From Streptomyces sp. NBC_00376 (lineage in GTDB: Bacteria; Actinomycetota; Actinomycetes; Streptomycetales; Streptomycetaceae): a DNA stretch of 64,000 nt. The stretch lies in assembly GCF_036077095.1 (NCBI RefSeq), contig NZ_CP107960.1, positions 2,108,001 to 2,172,000 on the forward strand, in the 5' to 3' direction. Below, piece after piece: positions 34,394 through 59,564 of the stretch. Numbering within the stretch: position 1 is the stretch's first letter; the number at the start of each line of letters is the position of its first letter. Position numbers and translations under genes: made by a program. Under the pieces are notes generated by a model that worked only from the letters and a program-made list of their open reading frames with translations, searched no databases and was not told the origin of the DNA.

Positions 34394-35821
34394 TCAGGCG
34401 GAGTACTGGGCCCTGAGCAGATCGGCGACGCCGAAGGCCAGTTCGATGGACTGGACGGCGTTGAGGCGTGGGTCGCAGGCGGTTTCGTAGCGGGTGCCGA
34501 GGTGGCGGTCGACGATCTCTTCCAGATCTCCGCCGAGGCATTCCGTGACGTCGTCACCGGTGAGTTCGAGATGGATTCCGCCGGGGTGGGTGCCCTCTTC
34601 CCGGTGTACGGCGAAGAACTCGCCGATCTCGGCGGTGATGTCGCCGAGCCGGCGGGTCTTGTAGCCGCTCTCGGAGACGAACGTGTTCCCGTGCATGGGG
34701 TCGCAGGCCCACACCGGGTTGTGACCGGTGGAGCGGACCGCGTGCAGCAACGACGGCAGCAGCTCGGCGGCTCTGCCGACGCCGAGCCGGGTGATCAGGA
34801 CCAGCCTGCCGGGCTCACGAGCCGGGTCCAGGCGTTCGCACAGTTCGCGCAGACCGGCCGGGGTGGTGCCGGGGCCGACCTTGACGCCGACCGGATTGCC
34901 AACACCGGAGAGCAGCTCGACGTGGGCGCCGTCGGGACGACGGGTGCGGTCGCCGATCCAGAGCATGTGGGCACTGGTGTCGAACCAGGTGCGGCGGTGC
35001 TCGTCGTAGCGGGTCAGCGCCTGCTCGTAGTGCGGGAGCAGCGCCTCGTGCGAGGTGTAGAGCTGGATCTGGTGGAGCGCTGCCTGGGCGCGGGTGTCCA
35101 CACCGCACGCCGACATGAAGCGCAGCGCCCAGCCGACGTCGTCCGCGGCCCTCTCGTAGCGGCGGCCGGCCGCGCTGCGCCGGACGAACTCCTGGTTCCA
35201 GCCGTGGGCCTGGCCGAGATCGGCGTAGCCCCCGAGGGTGAGGGCCCGCAGGACGTTGAGGGCCGCGGAGGAGTGGTGGTACGCGCGCAGCATCCGGTCC
35301 GGGTCGGGGCGGCGGGCCTCGGCGGTGAACTCCGGGGCGTTGACGATGTCGCCCCGGTACGTGGGGAGTTCGAGGCCGTCGGCCACCTCGGTCGGGCTGC
35401 TGCGCGGTTTGCCGAACTGGCCGGCGATCCGGCCGACCTTCACCACTGGCAGGCCCGATCCGTACGTGAGCAGGACGGCGACCTGAAGGATCACGCGGAG
35501 CTTGCTGCGGACGCCGGCCTCGGTGCAGGAGGTGAACCGCTCGGCGCAGTCACCGGCCTGGAGCAGGAAGCCCCGGCCGGCCGCCACACCGGCGAGGGCG
35601 CCGCGCAGTCCCATGATCTCGTCGGGCAGGACCAGCGGAGGCTGGAGGGCCAGGGCGTTCTCCACCCGCTGCAGGGCCTCGGTGTCGGGCCAGTCGGGCT
35701 GCTGTGCGGCGGGCAGGGCGCGCCAGGATCCCGGTGTCCAGGAACCGGGGGCCCGGGACCCGGGACCGGCGGCCGGCCCCGCGGGGGTCGCAGTGGTCGA
35801 CGGCAGGCTGGTGATGGTCAT
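34394..35821 (-). CDS. Class II DAHP synthase
   Basis: A 475-residue plant/actinobacterial-type 3-deoxy-D-arabino-heptulosonate 7-phosphate synthase, first enzyme of the shikimate pathway (PEP + erythrose 4-phosphate). Recognised by LQAGDCAE with the metal Cys, GRIAGQFGKPRSSPTE, and CDPMHGNTF. It overlaps trpC (ATGA). A dedicated copy beside trp genes raises flux into chorismate for Trp. In the S. coelicolor CDA cluster, as I recall it, an equivalent gene ends the same trpE-G-D-C series. Confidence 0.95.
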   Translation of the reverse strand: MTITSLPSTTATPAGPAAGPGSRAPGSWTPGSWRALPAAQQPDWPDTEALQRVENALALQPPLVLPDEIMGLRGALAGVAAGRGFLLQAGDCAERFTSCTEAGVRSKLRVILQVAVLLTYGSGLPVVKVGRIAGQFGKPRSSPTEVADGLELPTYRGDIVNAPEFTAEARRPDPDRMLRAYHHSSAALNVLRALTLGGYADLGQAHGWNQEFVRRSAAGRRYERAADDVGWALRFMSACGVDTRAQAALHQIQLYTSHEALLPHYEQALTRYDEHRRTWFDTSAHMLWIGDRTRRPDGAHVELLSGVGNPVGVKVGPGTTPAGLRELCERLDPAREPGRLVLITRLGVGRAAELLPSLLHAVRSTGHNPVWACDPMHGNTFVSESGYKTRRLGDITAEIGEFFAVHREEGTHPGGIHLELTGDDVTECLGGDLEEIVDRHLGTRYETACDPRLNAVQSIELAFGVADLLRAQYSA

Positions 35822-36624
35822 CCGATCAGCTCCTTGATCACGGCACCGGGGTGCTCGGCTCGCATGAGGAGTTCGCCCACGAGGACGGCGTTCACTCCGG
35901 CCCGTTCGAGTGCGCGGGCGTCGTCCGCCCCGCGTACACCGCTCTCGCCGACCATGACCGGTCCCGTTCCGGTCCGGTCGGCTCCGATCCGCTCGCGCAG
36001 CCGGGCCGACAGCGTCCGGTCGATCCGGAAGTCCCGCAGGTCACGGTGGTTGACGCCGATGGCGGTGGCACCGGCGGCGAGCGCGATGTCCACCTCGACC
36101 TCGTCGCGCACCTCGACCAGCGGCTCCATGCCCAGCTCCCGGGTGGCCACGACGAGTTCGGCCAGCCGGGCGGCCGGCAGCGCGGCGACGATGAGCAGCA
36201 GCGCGTCCGCGCCGAACGCGCGGGCCTCCGTGATCTGGTACTCGTCGACGACGAAGTCCTTGCGCAGGACTGGGATGTCCACCTCGGCGCGTGCGGCGGC
36301 CAGGTGTTCGGGGGTGCCGCCGAATCCGGCCTCGTGGGTGAGGACGGAGAGGGCCGCGGCCCCGCCGGCGGCATAGGCGCGGGCCAGTTCGGCCGGCCGG
36401 TAGTCCTGGGTGAGCGGGCCCTTGGAAGGGCTGCGGGGCTTCAGCTCCGCGATGACGCCGAGCCCCGGGGCGCGCAGCGCCGCGATGAAATCCCGGGGTG
36501 CCGGTGCGGCGGCTGCCCGGGCGGCGAGTTCGGCCGGCGGACGGACGGCCCGGCGGCGCTCGGTCTGCAGCCGGGCCTCGTCCACCAGGGTGGCGAGGAT
36601 GCCGGTCGGTGGTGCGGTTGTCAC
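35818..36624 (-). CDS. trpC: Indole-3-glycerol phosphate synthase
   Basis: A 268-residue (beta/alpha)8 enzyme that converts the ribulose-anthranilate intermediate to indole-3-glycerol phosphate. Motifs: VIAELKPRSPSKGPL (catalytic Glu and Lys), PVLRKDFVVDEYQI and MVGESGVRG. The GTG start overlaps the trpD stop (GTGA), and the stop overlaps the DAHP synthase start. It is a secondary-metabolism copy within the NRPS cluster. Confidence 0.95.
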   Translation of the reverse strand: MTTAPPTGILATLVDEARLQTERRRAVRPPAELAARAAAAPAPRDFIAALRAPGLGVIAELKPRSPSKGPLTQDYRPAELARAYAAGGAAALSVLTHEAGFGGTPEHLAAARAEVDIPVLRKDFVVDEYQITEARAFGADALLLIVAALPAARLAELVVATRELGMEPLVEVRDEVEVDIALAAGATAIGVNHRDLRDFRIDRTLSARLRERIGADRTGTGPVMVGESGVRGADDARALERAGVNAVLVGELLMRAEHPGAVIKELIG

Positions 36625-37647
36625 GCGGACACCTCCAGTTCGGCCCCGGCGAGCTGCCGGGAGACGGTGGCCCAGCGGGCCAGCAGGGCTTCGGCGTCGC
36701 CGCGGTCGAGCGCCCGCGCCACCAGGCCGAGGGCGGCGGGCCAGCTGTCCGCCGTGCCGGCGACGCGCAGTGCGGCGGCGGCGTTGAGCAGCACGGCTTC
36801 GCGGGCCGGGCCCGGTTCGCCGGCCAGCACGCGACGGATGATGGCCGCGTTGACGGTGCGGTCGCCGCCGGCCAGGTCGGCGGGGGTGTACGGGCGCAGG
36901 CCCAGCCGTGCGGGGTCGAAGCGGTACGCGTCGCGGCTGCCGTCGGGCAGCAGCTCGACCACCCGGGCGGGTGCCCCGGTGCTGAGTTCGTCCATGCCGT
37001 CCTCGCTGTGGAACACCATGGCGCGCCGGGCGCCGAGCCGGGCCAGCACTTCGGCCATCGGCTCGACCAGGTCGGCGCTGGGGACGCCGAGAGTGCGCAG
37101 CCGGGCTCCGGAGGGGTGGCAGAGCGGGCCCAGCAGGTTGAAGACGGTGCGGGCGCCGAGTTCGCGGCGCGGGGCGGCGGTGTACCGGAAGGCCGGGTGG
37201 AACTCGGGCGCGAACAGGAAGGTGATGCCGGTGGCGGCCAGGCAGGCGGCGGCCGCCCGGGGCCCGAGATCGATCCGGACCCCGAGCTCCTCCAGGACGT
37301 CGGCGCTGCCGCAGGCCGAGGAGGCGCTGCGGTTGCCGTGCTTGGCGACCCGGGCGCCGCAGGCGGCGGCAACGATCGCGGACGCGGTGGAGATGTTGAA
37401 GGTGTTCAGGCCGTCGCCGCCGGTGCCGCAGGTGTCCAGCACGTCGCCGTCGAACGGCACGGGCGTCGCGAACTCCTGGGCGGCGCGGGCCATCCCGGTC
37501 AGGTCGTCCACCGAGGTACCGCGCACGGTGACGGCCAGGGCGAAGCCCGCGATCTGGGAGCCGGTGGCCTCGCCGCGCATGATCGTACGCATGGCGGCGG
37601 CGGCCTCCGGCTCGGTGAGCGGGCGCCTGGTGATGGTCTTCAGCAGC

Positions 37648-37655
<8 letters not shown>
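36621..37655 (-). CDS. trpD: Anthranilate phosphoribosyltransferase
   Basis: A 344-residue enzyme transferring phosphoribose from PRPP to anthranilate. Diagnostic motifs: DTCGTGGDGLNTFNIST (PRPP loop) and KHGNRSASSACGSADVLE. The start is a TTG at 37655 that overlaps the trpG end by eight bases, implying coupled translation; no better start lies nearby. Confidence 0.95.
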
Positions 37656-38231
<576 letters not shown>

Positions 38232-38235
<4 letters not shown>

Positions 38236-39743
38236 GCGTGGGCCTCCGCCCGATTGACGGCGGTGATCACGGCGCCCGCCTTGTGGAGGGTCTCGCGGAA
38301 CTCGGCGCCGGGGTCGGAGTCGGCGACGATGCCGGCTCCGGCCTGCACATGGACCTGCCCGTCGGCGACGACCATGGTGCGCAGCACGATGGCGAAGTCG
38401 GCGAGGCCGTCGTGGCCGGCGAAGCCGAGCGCGCCTCCGTAGACGCCGCGCTGCTGGGGCTCCAGTTCGGCGATGATCTCCATCGCCCGGATCTTGGGGG
38501 CCCCGGAGAGGGTGCCCGCGGGGAAGGTGGAGCGCAGCGCGTCCAGCACGGTGCGGCCTTCGGCGAGCCGGCCGGAGACGGTGGACGACAGGTGCATCAC
38601 GTGGGAGAACCGCTCGACGCGCATGATCTCGTCGACGGTGACGCTGCCGGTCTCGGTGACCCGCCCAAGGTCGTTGCGGCCGAGGTCGACGAGCATGACG
38701 TGCTCGGCGCGCTCCTTTTCGTCGGCGAGGAGCTCGTACTCCAGGTCGAGGTCGGTCTCCGGGTCCGGGTGCCGGGGCCGGGTGCCGGCCAGCGGCCGGG
38801 TCTCCACCCGGCGGCCCTCGGCCTTGACGAGCAGCTCGGGCGAGGCCCCGATGACGTGCCGGCCGGCGCCCAGGCTCAGGTGGTACATGTACGGCGACGG
38901 GTTGGTGGCCCGCAGGTGCCGGTAGAGGTCGAGCGGCTCGGCGCGCAGTGGCCGGCTCAGCTGCCGCGAGAGCACAATCTGGAAGGCGTCGCCGGCCGCG
39001 ATGTACTCCTTGGCCCGTTCGACACTGCTGCGGAAGGCCTCCTCGGTGAGGTTCGCGGTCCAGCCGGCCGTGGGGTCGGCGGCCGGACCGGCCGGCAGGA
39101 TCGGGCGGCCGGAGAACCGGGGGCCCGGGATCGGCTCGCGCAGCCGCCGCCCCATGTGCTCGATCCGCTCGACGGCCTCCTCGTACTCCTCGGCGGCCGG
39201 CCGGTGCAGGGTCATCAGGAGCACGCGCTGGGTGGCGTGGTCGAAGACGATCAGGTCGTCGGCGGCCAGGAAGGCGGACTCGGGGAGTCCGGGCGGCGGT
39301 CCCGCGGCAACGGGCAACTGCTCGAAGTGGCGTACGGATTCGTATCCGAGGTAGCCGACGACGCCGCCGTGGAAGGGCGGCAGGCCTGCTACGGGCGCCT
39401 CCGAGGCGGCGAGCCGGGCTTCGAGGGCGGCCAGCGGGTCGCCGTCGGGCAGGTCCAGCGGGACCGGGCGGTGGCCGACGTACGAGTAGCGGGCGAAGCC
39501 GCCGGAGACGGGCACGCTCTCCAGCAGGAATCCGGGCTCGTCGGACCCGCAGAGCAGCGCGAACGCGGCGACCGGGGTGAGGGTGTCGGTCAGGAACTCC
39601 TGGCGGAGCGGGACGACTTCGTGGGTCCGGCCCAGTGCGGCGGTGGTGGCCCGGTCGGGCACGGTCGCGGGCTGGGCCGCGGGATGAGTCGCGGGCGGGG
39701 CCGCGGCTGTCGCCTCGACGGCGGCTTCGGTGAGGGCCGACAC
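38232..39743 (-). CDS. trpE: Anthranilate synthase component I
   Basis: About 503 residues. The chorismate-binding half shows GDAFQIVLSRQ, ASPELLVKAEG, TRPLAGTRPR, MLVDLGRNDLGRV, TFPAGTLSGAPK and GAGIVADSDPGAEF. The N-terminal half keeps LLES followed by ARYSYVG, the region that binds Trp in feedback-sensitive enzymes, so insensitivity is not obvious. I place the start at the GTG at 39743, which has a strong GGAGGACACCT site; ATG 39770 and 39956 lack one, and the latter would introduce a TTA codon. First gene of the five-gene Trp-supply operon. Confidence 0.93.
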
Positions 39744-40060
39744 AGGTGTCCTCCAAGTGAATTCGGTCATCTTCGGTACTGCGTCGGGAGGGGGTGTCCG
39801 GACCGGACCGTAGCCCCGTGGCCGGGTACGCACCATGAGTTTCAATTTCCGCCGAAGGATCCCCGGGCACCCCACCGCGACCCGGCGGACGCCGCCCACC
39901 TGCGCCGATACCTCCCCGGAGGGCAAGTTTCCGGCCGGTAACAGTGAAGAATTCATATTCCGGATGGAGAAGAACTCATACCGGGAAATGCGAATTACTC
40001 ACGTTGCAAAGAAACAAGCCGATGTCTAAAGTGGGCGACGCTGCATGGGGGAGGAGGTGC
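39744..40060. promoter_or_regulatory. Divergent promoter region between trpE and the N-hydroxylase
   Basis: About 320 bases, markedly AT-rich from 39940 to 40035. The plus-strand promoter is described separately. On the trpE side I looked for a Trp-rich leader peptide and attenuator-like hairpins and found none, so attenuation is not supported. The trpE promoter cannot be placed with confidence. Confidence 0.55.
40004..40032 (+). promoter_or_regulatory. Predicted housekeeping-type promoter for the leader ORF / N-hydroxylase
   Basis: TTGCAA at 40004-40009 and TAAAGT at 40027-40032 with a 17-base spacer, close to the HrdB/sigma70 consensus. A start site near 40039 would leave a short leader before the strong ribosome site at about 40051-40060. 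Confidence 0.6.
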
Positions 40061-40105
40061 ATGTCGTTTGAACACGGTGCACATTCCGGCAAGGGGGAAT
40101 TATGA
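40061..40105 (+). CDS. 14-residue leader ORF with a TTA codon
   Basis: ATG at 40061 sits directly behind GAGGAGGTGC, the strongest ribosome site in this region, and encodes MSFEHGAHSGKGEL. The last sense codon is TTA (40100-40102), the bldA-dependent Leu codon, and the TGA stop overlaps the ATG of the next gene (TTATGA). Translation of the downstream enzyme could therefore be coupled to decoding of TTA. No function as a peptide is implied. Seen in sequence; expression not shown. Confidence 0.5.
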   Translation: MSFEHGAHSGKGEL

Positions 40106-40776
40106 AAGACCCGGCTCACCGCCGTCTGGCGGGCTGGATAATGGGCGAGGAATTCTCGTGCCTGGCGGCCAAATCGGCCGTACGCCGAAAGACTCTGACG
40201 CTCGTTCAACTGGGCAAGATGGGCAGCTCGGACACCACGTCGGACCTGCACACGGCGATTTCCGAATTCGTCTCCGAGGAATTGTCCCCGCACGAGAATT
40301 TCGCGACGCTCGTCGCCGTGTTCGAGGAACCGAACGGACTCACCGAGCCGGAATTCGACGAGTTGATGTGGCAGCAGCTCACCGACCTGCACCACCTCGA
40401 CCTCGACCGGGGGTTCGCCTGGGCACCGGACGTCGCCGAGGACCCGGCCTCGCCGGACTTCGCGTTCAGTCTGGCCGGGCACCCGTTCTTCGTGGTCGGC
40501 ATGCACGAGCACGCCTCCCGGATCTCCCGCCGCTACGACGGCCCCGCGCTCGCCTTCAACTCCAACCACCAGTTCCGGCGGTTGAAGCAGTCAGGCGTCT
40601 ACTACGGCCTCCAGCGCCGTATCCGGCAGCGCGAAGAGCGGCTGCAGCACTCCATCAATCCCAACCTCACCGAGTTCGGCGAGGCGTCGGACGCCCGCCA
40701 GTACTCCGGCTCGGCAACCGACGAGCAATGGCGCTGCCCCTTCCAACCGCGGGGCGGCACGGCGTCCGGCTCCTGA
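40102..40776 (+). CDS. GntA/YqcI-YcgG family haem-dependent N-hydroxylase
   Basis: A 224-residue protein of the YqcI/YcgG family. The signature end of the family is clear: NPNLTEFGEASDARQYSG followed by WRCPF, preceded by GHPFFVVGMHEHASRISRR and AFNSNHQFRRLK. A characterised member, GntA of guanitoxin biosynthesis, hydroxylates a guanidine nitrogen using haem; relatives occur in biosynthetic clusters making N-oxygenated amino acids. Here the likely job is N-hydroxylation of an amine or guanidine precursor for the NRPS. Start fixed by a GGGGGAATT site and overlap with the leader ORF. Confidence 0.85.
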   Translation: MKDPAHRRLAGWIMGEEFSCLAAKSAVRRKTLTLVQLGKMGSSDTTSDLHTAISEFVSEELSPHENFATLVAVFEEPNGLTEPEFDELMWQQLTDLHHLDLDRGFAWAPDVAEDPASPDFAFSLAGHPFFVVGMHEHASRISRRYDGPALAFNSNHQFRRLKQSGVYYGLQRRIRQREERLQHSINPNLTEFGEASDARQYSGSATDEQWRCPFQPRGGTASGS

Positions 40777-40826
40777 GCCGCCGCACGGTACCCGGCCCCT
40801 TCTTCGATCATGGAGTGCCTTCCGCC

Positions 40827-41729
40827 ATGCAACGCGTGCATTTTTCCGCCCAGGACCTGGCGCGCACAGTCGTCAAGGTCGCCGAGCGCCCCCTCGTGGA
40901 GACGCTGTTCGCCCTTGACCTGCTGGCCCGTCAGGGCGGCGGCGAGGACTACGCGTCCTGGCGCCAGCGGACCACCGGCCGGCTCGGCCGGCGCTCCTGG
41001 TCCCTGCTGACGCTGGCCCGCACCCTGCGCCCCGTCCCCGACCTGCTGCACATGGCCGAGAACGCGGCGAACCCGAAGACCGGGACCGAGCGGCAGAACC
41101 TGGTCGCGATGCTGGAGGACTTCCACAAGGTGGCGCTCGCGCCCTACTGGGACCGGGTCTCGGCCGCCCTGGAGGCCGACTGCACCGCCCGCGGCCGCAC
41201 CGTGCTGGCCGGCGGCATCGAAAGGCTGTTGTCCACCGTGCACCCGATGGTGCGGTGGAGCGGCGGTGTGCTGGAGATACCCAGCCACCGCTCGCAGGAC
41301 GTCGTCCCGGGCGGGGCCGGCCTGTTACTGGCCCCGTCGCTCTTCCTGTACGACCGTCCCGTGCTGATCCCGGCGGCCGGCCGGAACCGGCCGCCGGTAC
41401 TCGCGTACCCGGTCGCGGGCGGCACGGCCGAGGCCGTACTGGCCGCGCCCGCGGCCGAGCAGAACGCGGCCGACGCGCTCGGCCCGCTGGTCGGACGCAC
41501 CCGGGCGGCCATCATGAAGAGCCTGACCGAGAGCTGCACCACCACCGAACTCGGCCGCCGCATCGGCATCTCGGCCGCCTCCGCCAGCCAGCACACCTCC
41601 GTGCTGCGCAGCGCCGGACTGATCACCACGCACCGGCGGCTCAACACCGCCCGCCACTCGCTCACCCCGCTCGGTGCCGCCCTCCTGGACGGCTTCCACC
41701 ACCGGGACCTGGCGCGGGCGCACATGTAG
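40827..41729 (+). CDS. ArsR-type winged-helix regulator with DUF5937-like N terminus, TTA codon
   Basis: A 300-residue regulator. The N-terminal two thirds (VHFSAQDLARTVVKVAERPL, then ALAPYWDRV) match the DUF5937-like sensor region of Streptomyces regulators; the C-terminal part is a winged HTH (LVGRTRAAIMKSLTESCTTT, then GISAASASQHTSVLRSAGL). Codon 167 is TTA (41325-41327), so full translation should need the bldA tRNA. It follows the N-hydroxylase gene by 50 bases and is the only transcriptional regulator inside the NRPS part of the window, hence the prime candidate cluster regulator. Confidence 0.88.
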   Translation: MQRVHFSAQDLARTVVKVAERPLVETLFALDLLARQGGGEDYASWRQRTTGRLGRRSWSLLTLARTLRPVPDLLHMAENAANPKTGTERQNLVAMLEDFHKVALAPYWDRVSAALEADCTARGRTVLAGGIERLLSTVHPMVRWSGGVLEIPSHRSQDVVPGGAGLLLAPSLFLYDRPVLIPAAGRNRPPVLAYPVAGGTAEAVLAAPAAEQNAADALGPLVGRTRAAIMKSLTESCTTTELGRRIGISAASASQHTSVLRSAGLITTHRRLNTARHSLTPLGAALLDGFHHRDLARAHM

Positions 41730-41733
41730 CCGA

Positions 41734-41760
41734 CGGCCTCGGCCCGCAGGGCCGGGGCCG
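41734..41760. terminator. Bidirectional hairpin between convergent regulator and mini-ABC genes
   Basis: CGGCCTCGGCCC and GGGCCGGGGCCG form a 12-bp stem with one mismatch and a GCA loop, between convergent stops at 41729 and 41765. Confidence 0.55.
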
Positions 41761-41764
41761 CCCG

Positions 41765-42292
41765 TCAGCCGCGGTCGGTGAGCTGTGCCAGACGGGCGGC
41801 GATCCCGTCGGCGGGGGCGTCGCACATGACGTCGGCGAGCCGGCCGTCCACCAGGAACAGCACCACGTCGGCGGCGGCCGCAACGGCCGCCGCCGACGTC
41901 GTCACGAGTACGGTCCGGGCCTCGTCCTCAAGGTCCATCGCCGAGTACAGGTGCTGCGCTTCCTCCAGGTCGTCGGCGACCAGCAGTTCGGGCCGGTCCC
42001 GGTCGGCGGCGGGCAGCCGCTCCCACTCCACCGGGTCGGGCGTCACGATCCGGTCGTGCCTGCCCACCCAGCCCGAGGTGGGTGTCTGGCGTCCGGTGGC
42101 GCAGGCCAGCAGGGTGCTCTTCCCCGATCCCGGCAGGCCGATCACGGCGGTCACCCCGCCGCGTACCAGCCCGATCGTCACCTCGCTCAGGACGGGCAGC
42201 GGTCCGTACGACATCGAGACGGCGTCCATTTCCAGGGCGTAGGGCGAGATATCCCGTGAGCGACAACCCTCCGGGGTCTCATTGGCAGTCAT
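41765..42292 (-). CDS. Internally shortened ABC-ATPase-like protein
   Basis: A 175-residue protein. The N-terminal half is a normal ABC core: MSYGPLPVLSEVTIGLVRGG and Walker A GLPGSGKSTLL. About 25 residues later it passes directly to a Walker B-like RPELLVADDLEE, D-loop-like SAMD and the closing strand VVLFLVDGRLADV. Roughly 90 residues with the Q loop, helical subdomain and LSGGQ signature are missing; the catalytic Glu is Asp and the switch His is Ser. It cannot be a working ABC ATPase of standard type, but the frame is open and a GGAGG site precedes the ATG. Partner unknown. Confidence 0.65.
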   Translation of the reverse strand: MTANETPEGCRSRDISPYALEMDAVSMSYGPLPVLSEVTIGLVRGGVTAVIGLPGSGKSTLLACATGRQTPTSGWVGRHDRIVTPDPVEWERLPAADRDRPELLVADDLEEAQHLYSAMDLEDEARTVLVTTSAAAVAAAADVVLFLVDGRLADVMCDAPADGIAARLAQLTDRG

Positions 42293-42374
42293 TTCCGGGG
42301 ACCTCCAGTGCATCGAGTGATATTGCAGAAACTACCGAGGGGCGAGGGGTCCGGGTAAGCGCGTAAGCTGCACT

Positions 42375-42404
42375 TTCGGTGGTGGAGCTGGCTCCACCAC
42401 CGAA
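42375..42404. promoter_or_regulatory. Perfect 14-bp inverted repeat upstream of the mini-ABC gene
   Basis: TTCGGTGGTGGAGC-TG-GCTCCACCACCGAA: two 14-base arms with a 2-base centre and no T run on either side. It lies 82 bases before the mini-ABC start and between it and the NRPS terminator. The symmetry and lack of a loop favour a protein-binding operator over a terminator. Confidence 0.5.
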
Positions 42405-42471
42405 TGGGGGGCTCAGGGTAATGCCCTCCGTAAATTCCCTGCGTAGTCTTCATTCCAGGGGCAAAAGGGCT

Positions 42472-42524
42472 CCCCGGCCCGCAGCGCTCAATCCCCCGCG
42501 AGCGACTGCGGGCCGGGGTCTTTT

Positions 42525-42525
<1 letters not shown>
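42472..42525. terminator. Terminator after the large NRPS gene (T run on the plus strand)
   Basis: A 13-bp perfect stem, CCCCGGCCCGCAG (42472-42484) with CTGCGGGCCGGGG (42506-42518), extended inside by CGCTC/GAGCG. Read on the plus strand it is followed by TCTTTTT, a textbook intrinsic terminator; read on the minus strand, behind the NRPS stop, it is followed by a short TTTT. It ends the NRPS transcript and may also end an unannotated plus-strand transcript. Confidence 0.7.
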
Positions 42526-59402
<16,877 letters not shown>

Positions 59403-59515
59403 AGAAACGAACCGATCAGTAGTCGAGAACACCACCCAGAAGGCGGCCGACACAACGAGCTAAAGACAAAGCCAAATTCAGTGTTAAGGCGTCGCTGAAA
59501 GACCGGGGAAATCCC

Positions 59516-59551
59516 GGAGGAGGGGAACAGGCCGGCCTGTTCCCCTCCTCC
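59516..59551. terminator. 36-bp perfect palindrome after the upstream NRPS gene
   Basis: Two 18-base arms (GGAGGAGGGGAACAGGCC and its complement) meet without a loop, 13 bases beyond the stop of the NRPS gene at 59565. No T run follows on the minus strand. It could terminate or attenuate the upstream transcript, or act as a binding site; the five-module NRPS would then need a promoter in the AT-rich stretch 59403-59515, where TTAACA-N17-TTTAGC is a weak candidate. Confidence 0.55.
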
Positions 59552-59564
59552 GCGACCGGCCGGG

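Noticed and set aside
39744..40000. A trp attenuator or Trp-rich leader peptide before trpE
   Set aside because: No short frame with consecutive TGG codons and no competing hairpins found on the minus strand.
39835..40029. A 64-codon plus-strand frame between trpE and the N-hydroxylase
   Set aside because: No ribosome site; it runs through the predicted promoter and would need a transcript from an upstream site for which I see no evidence.
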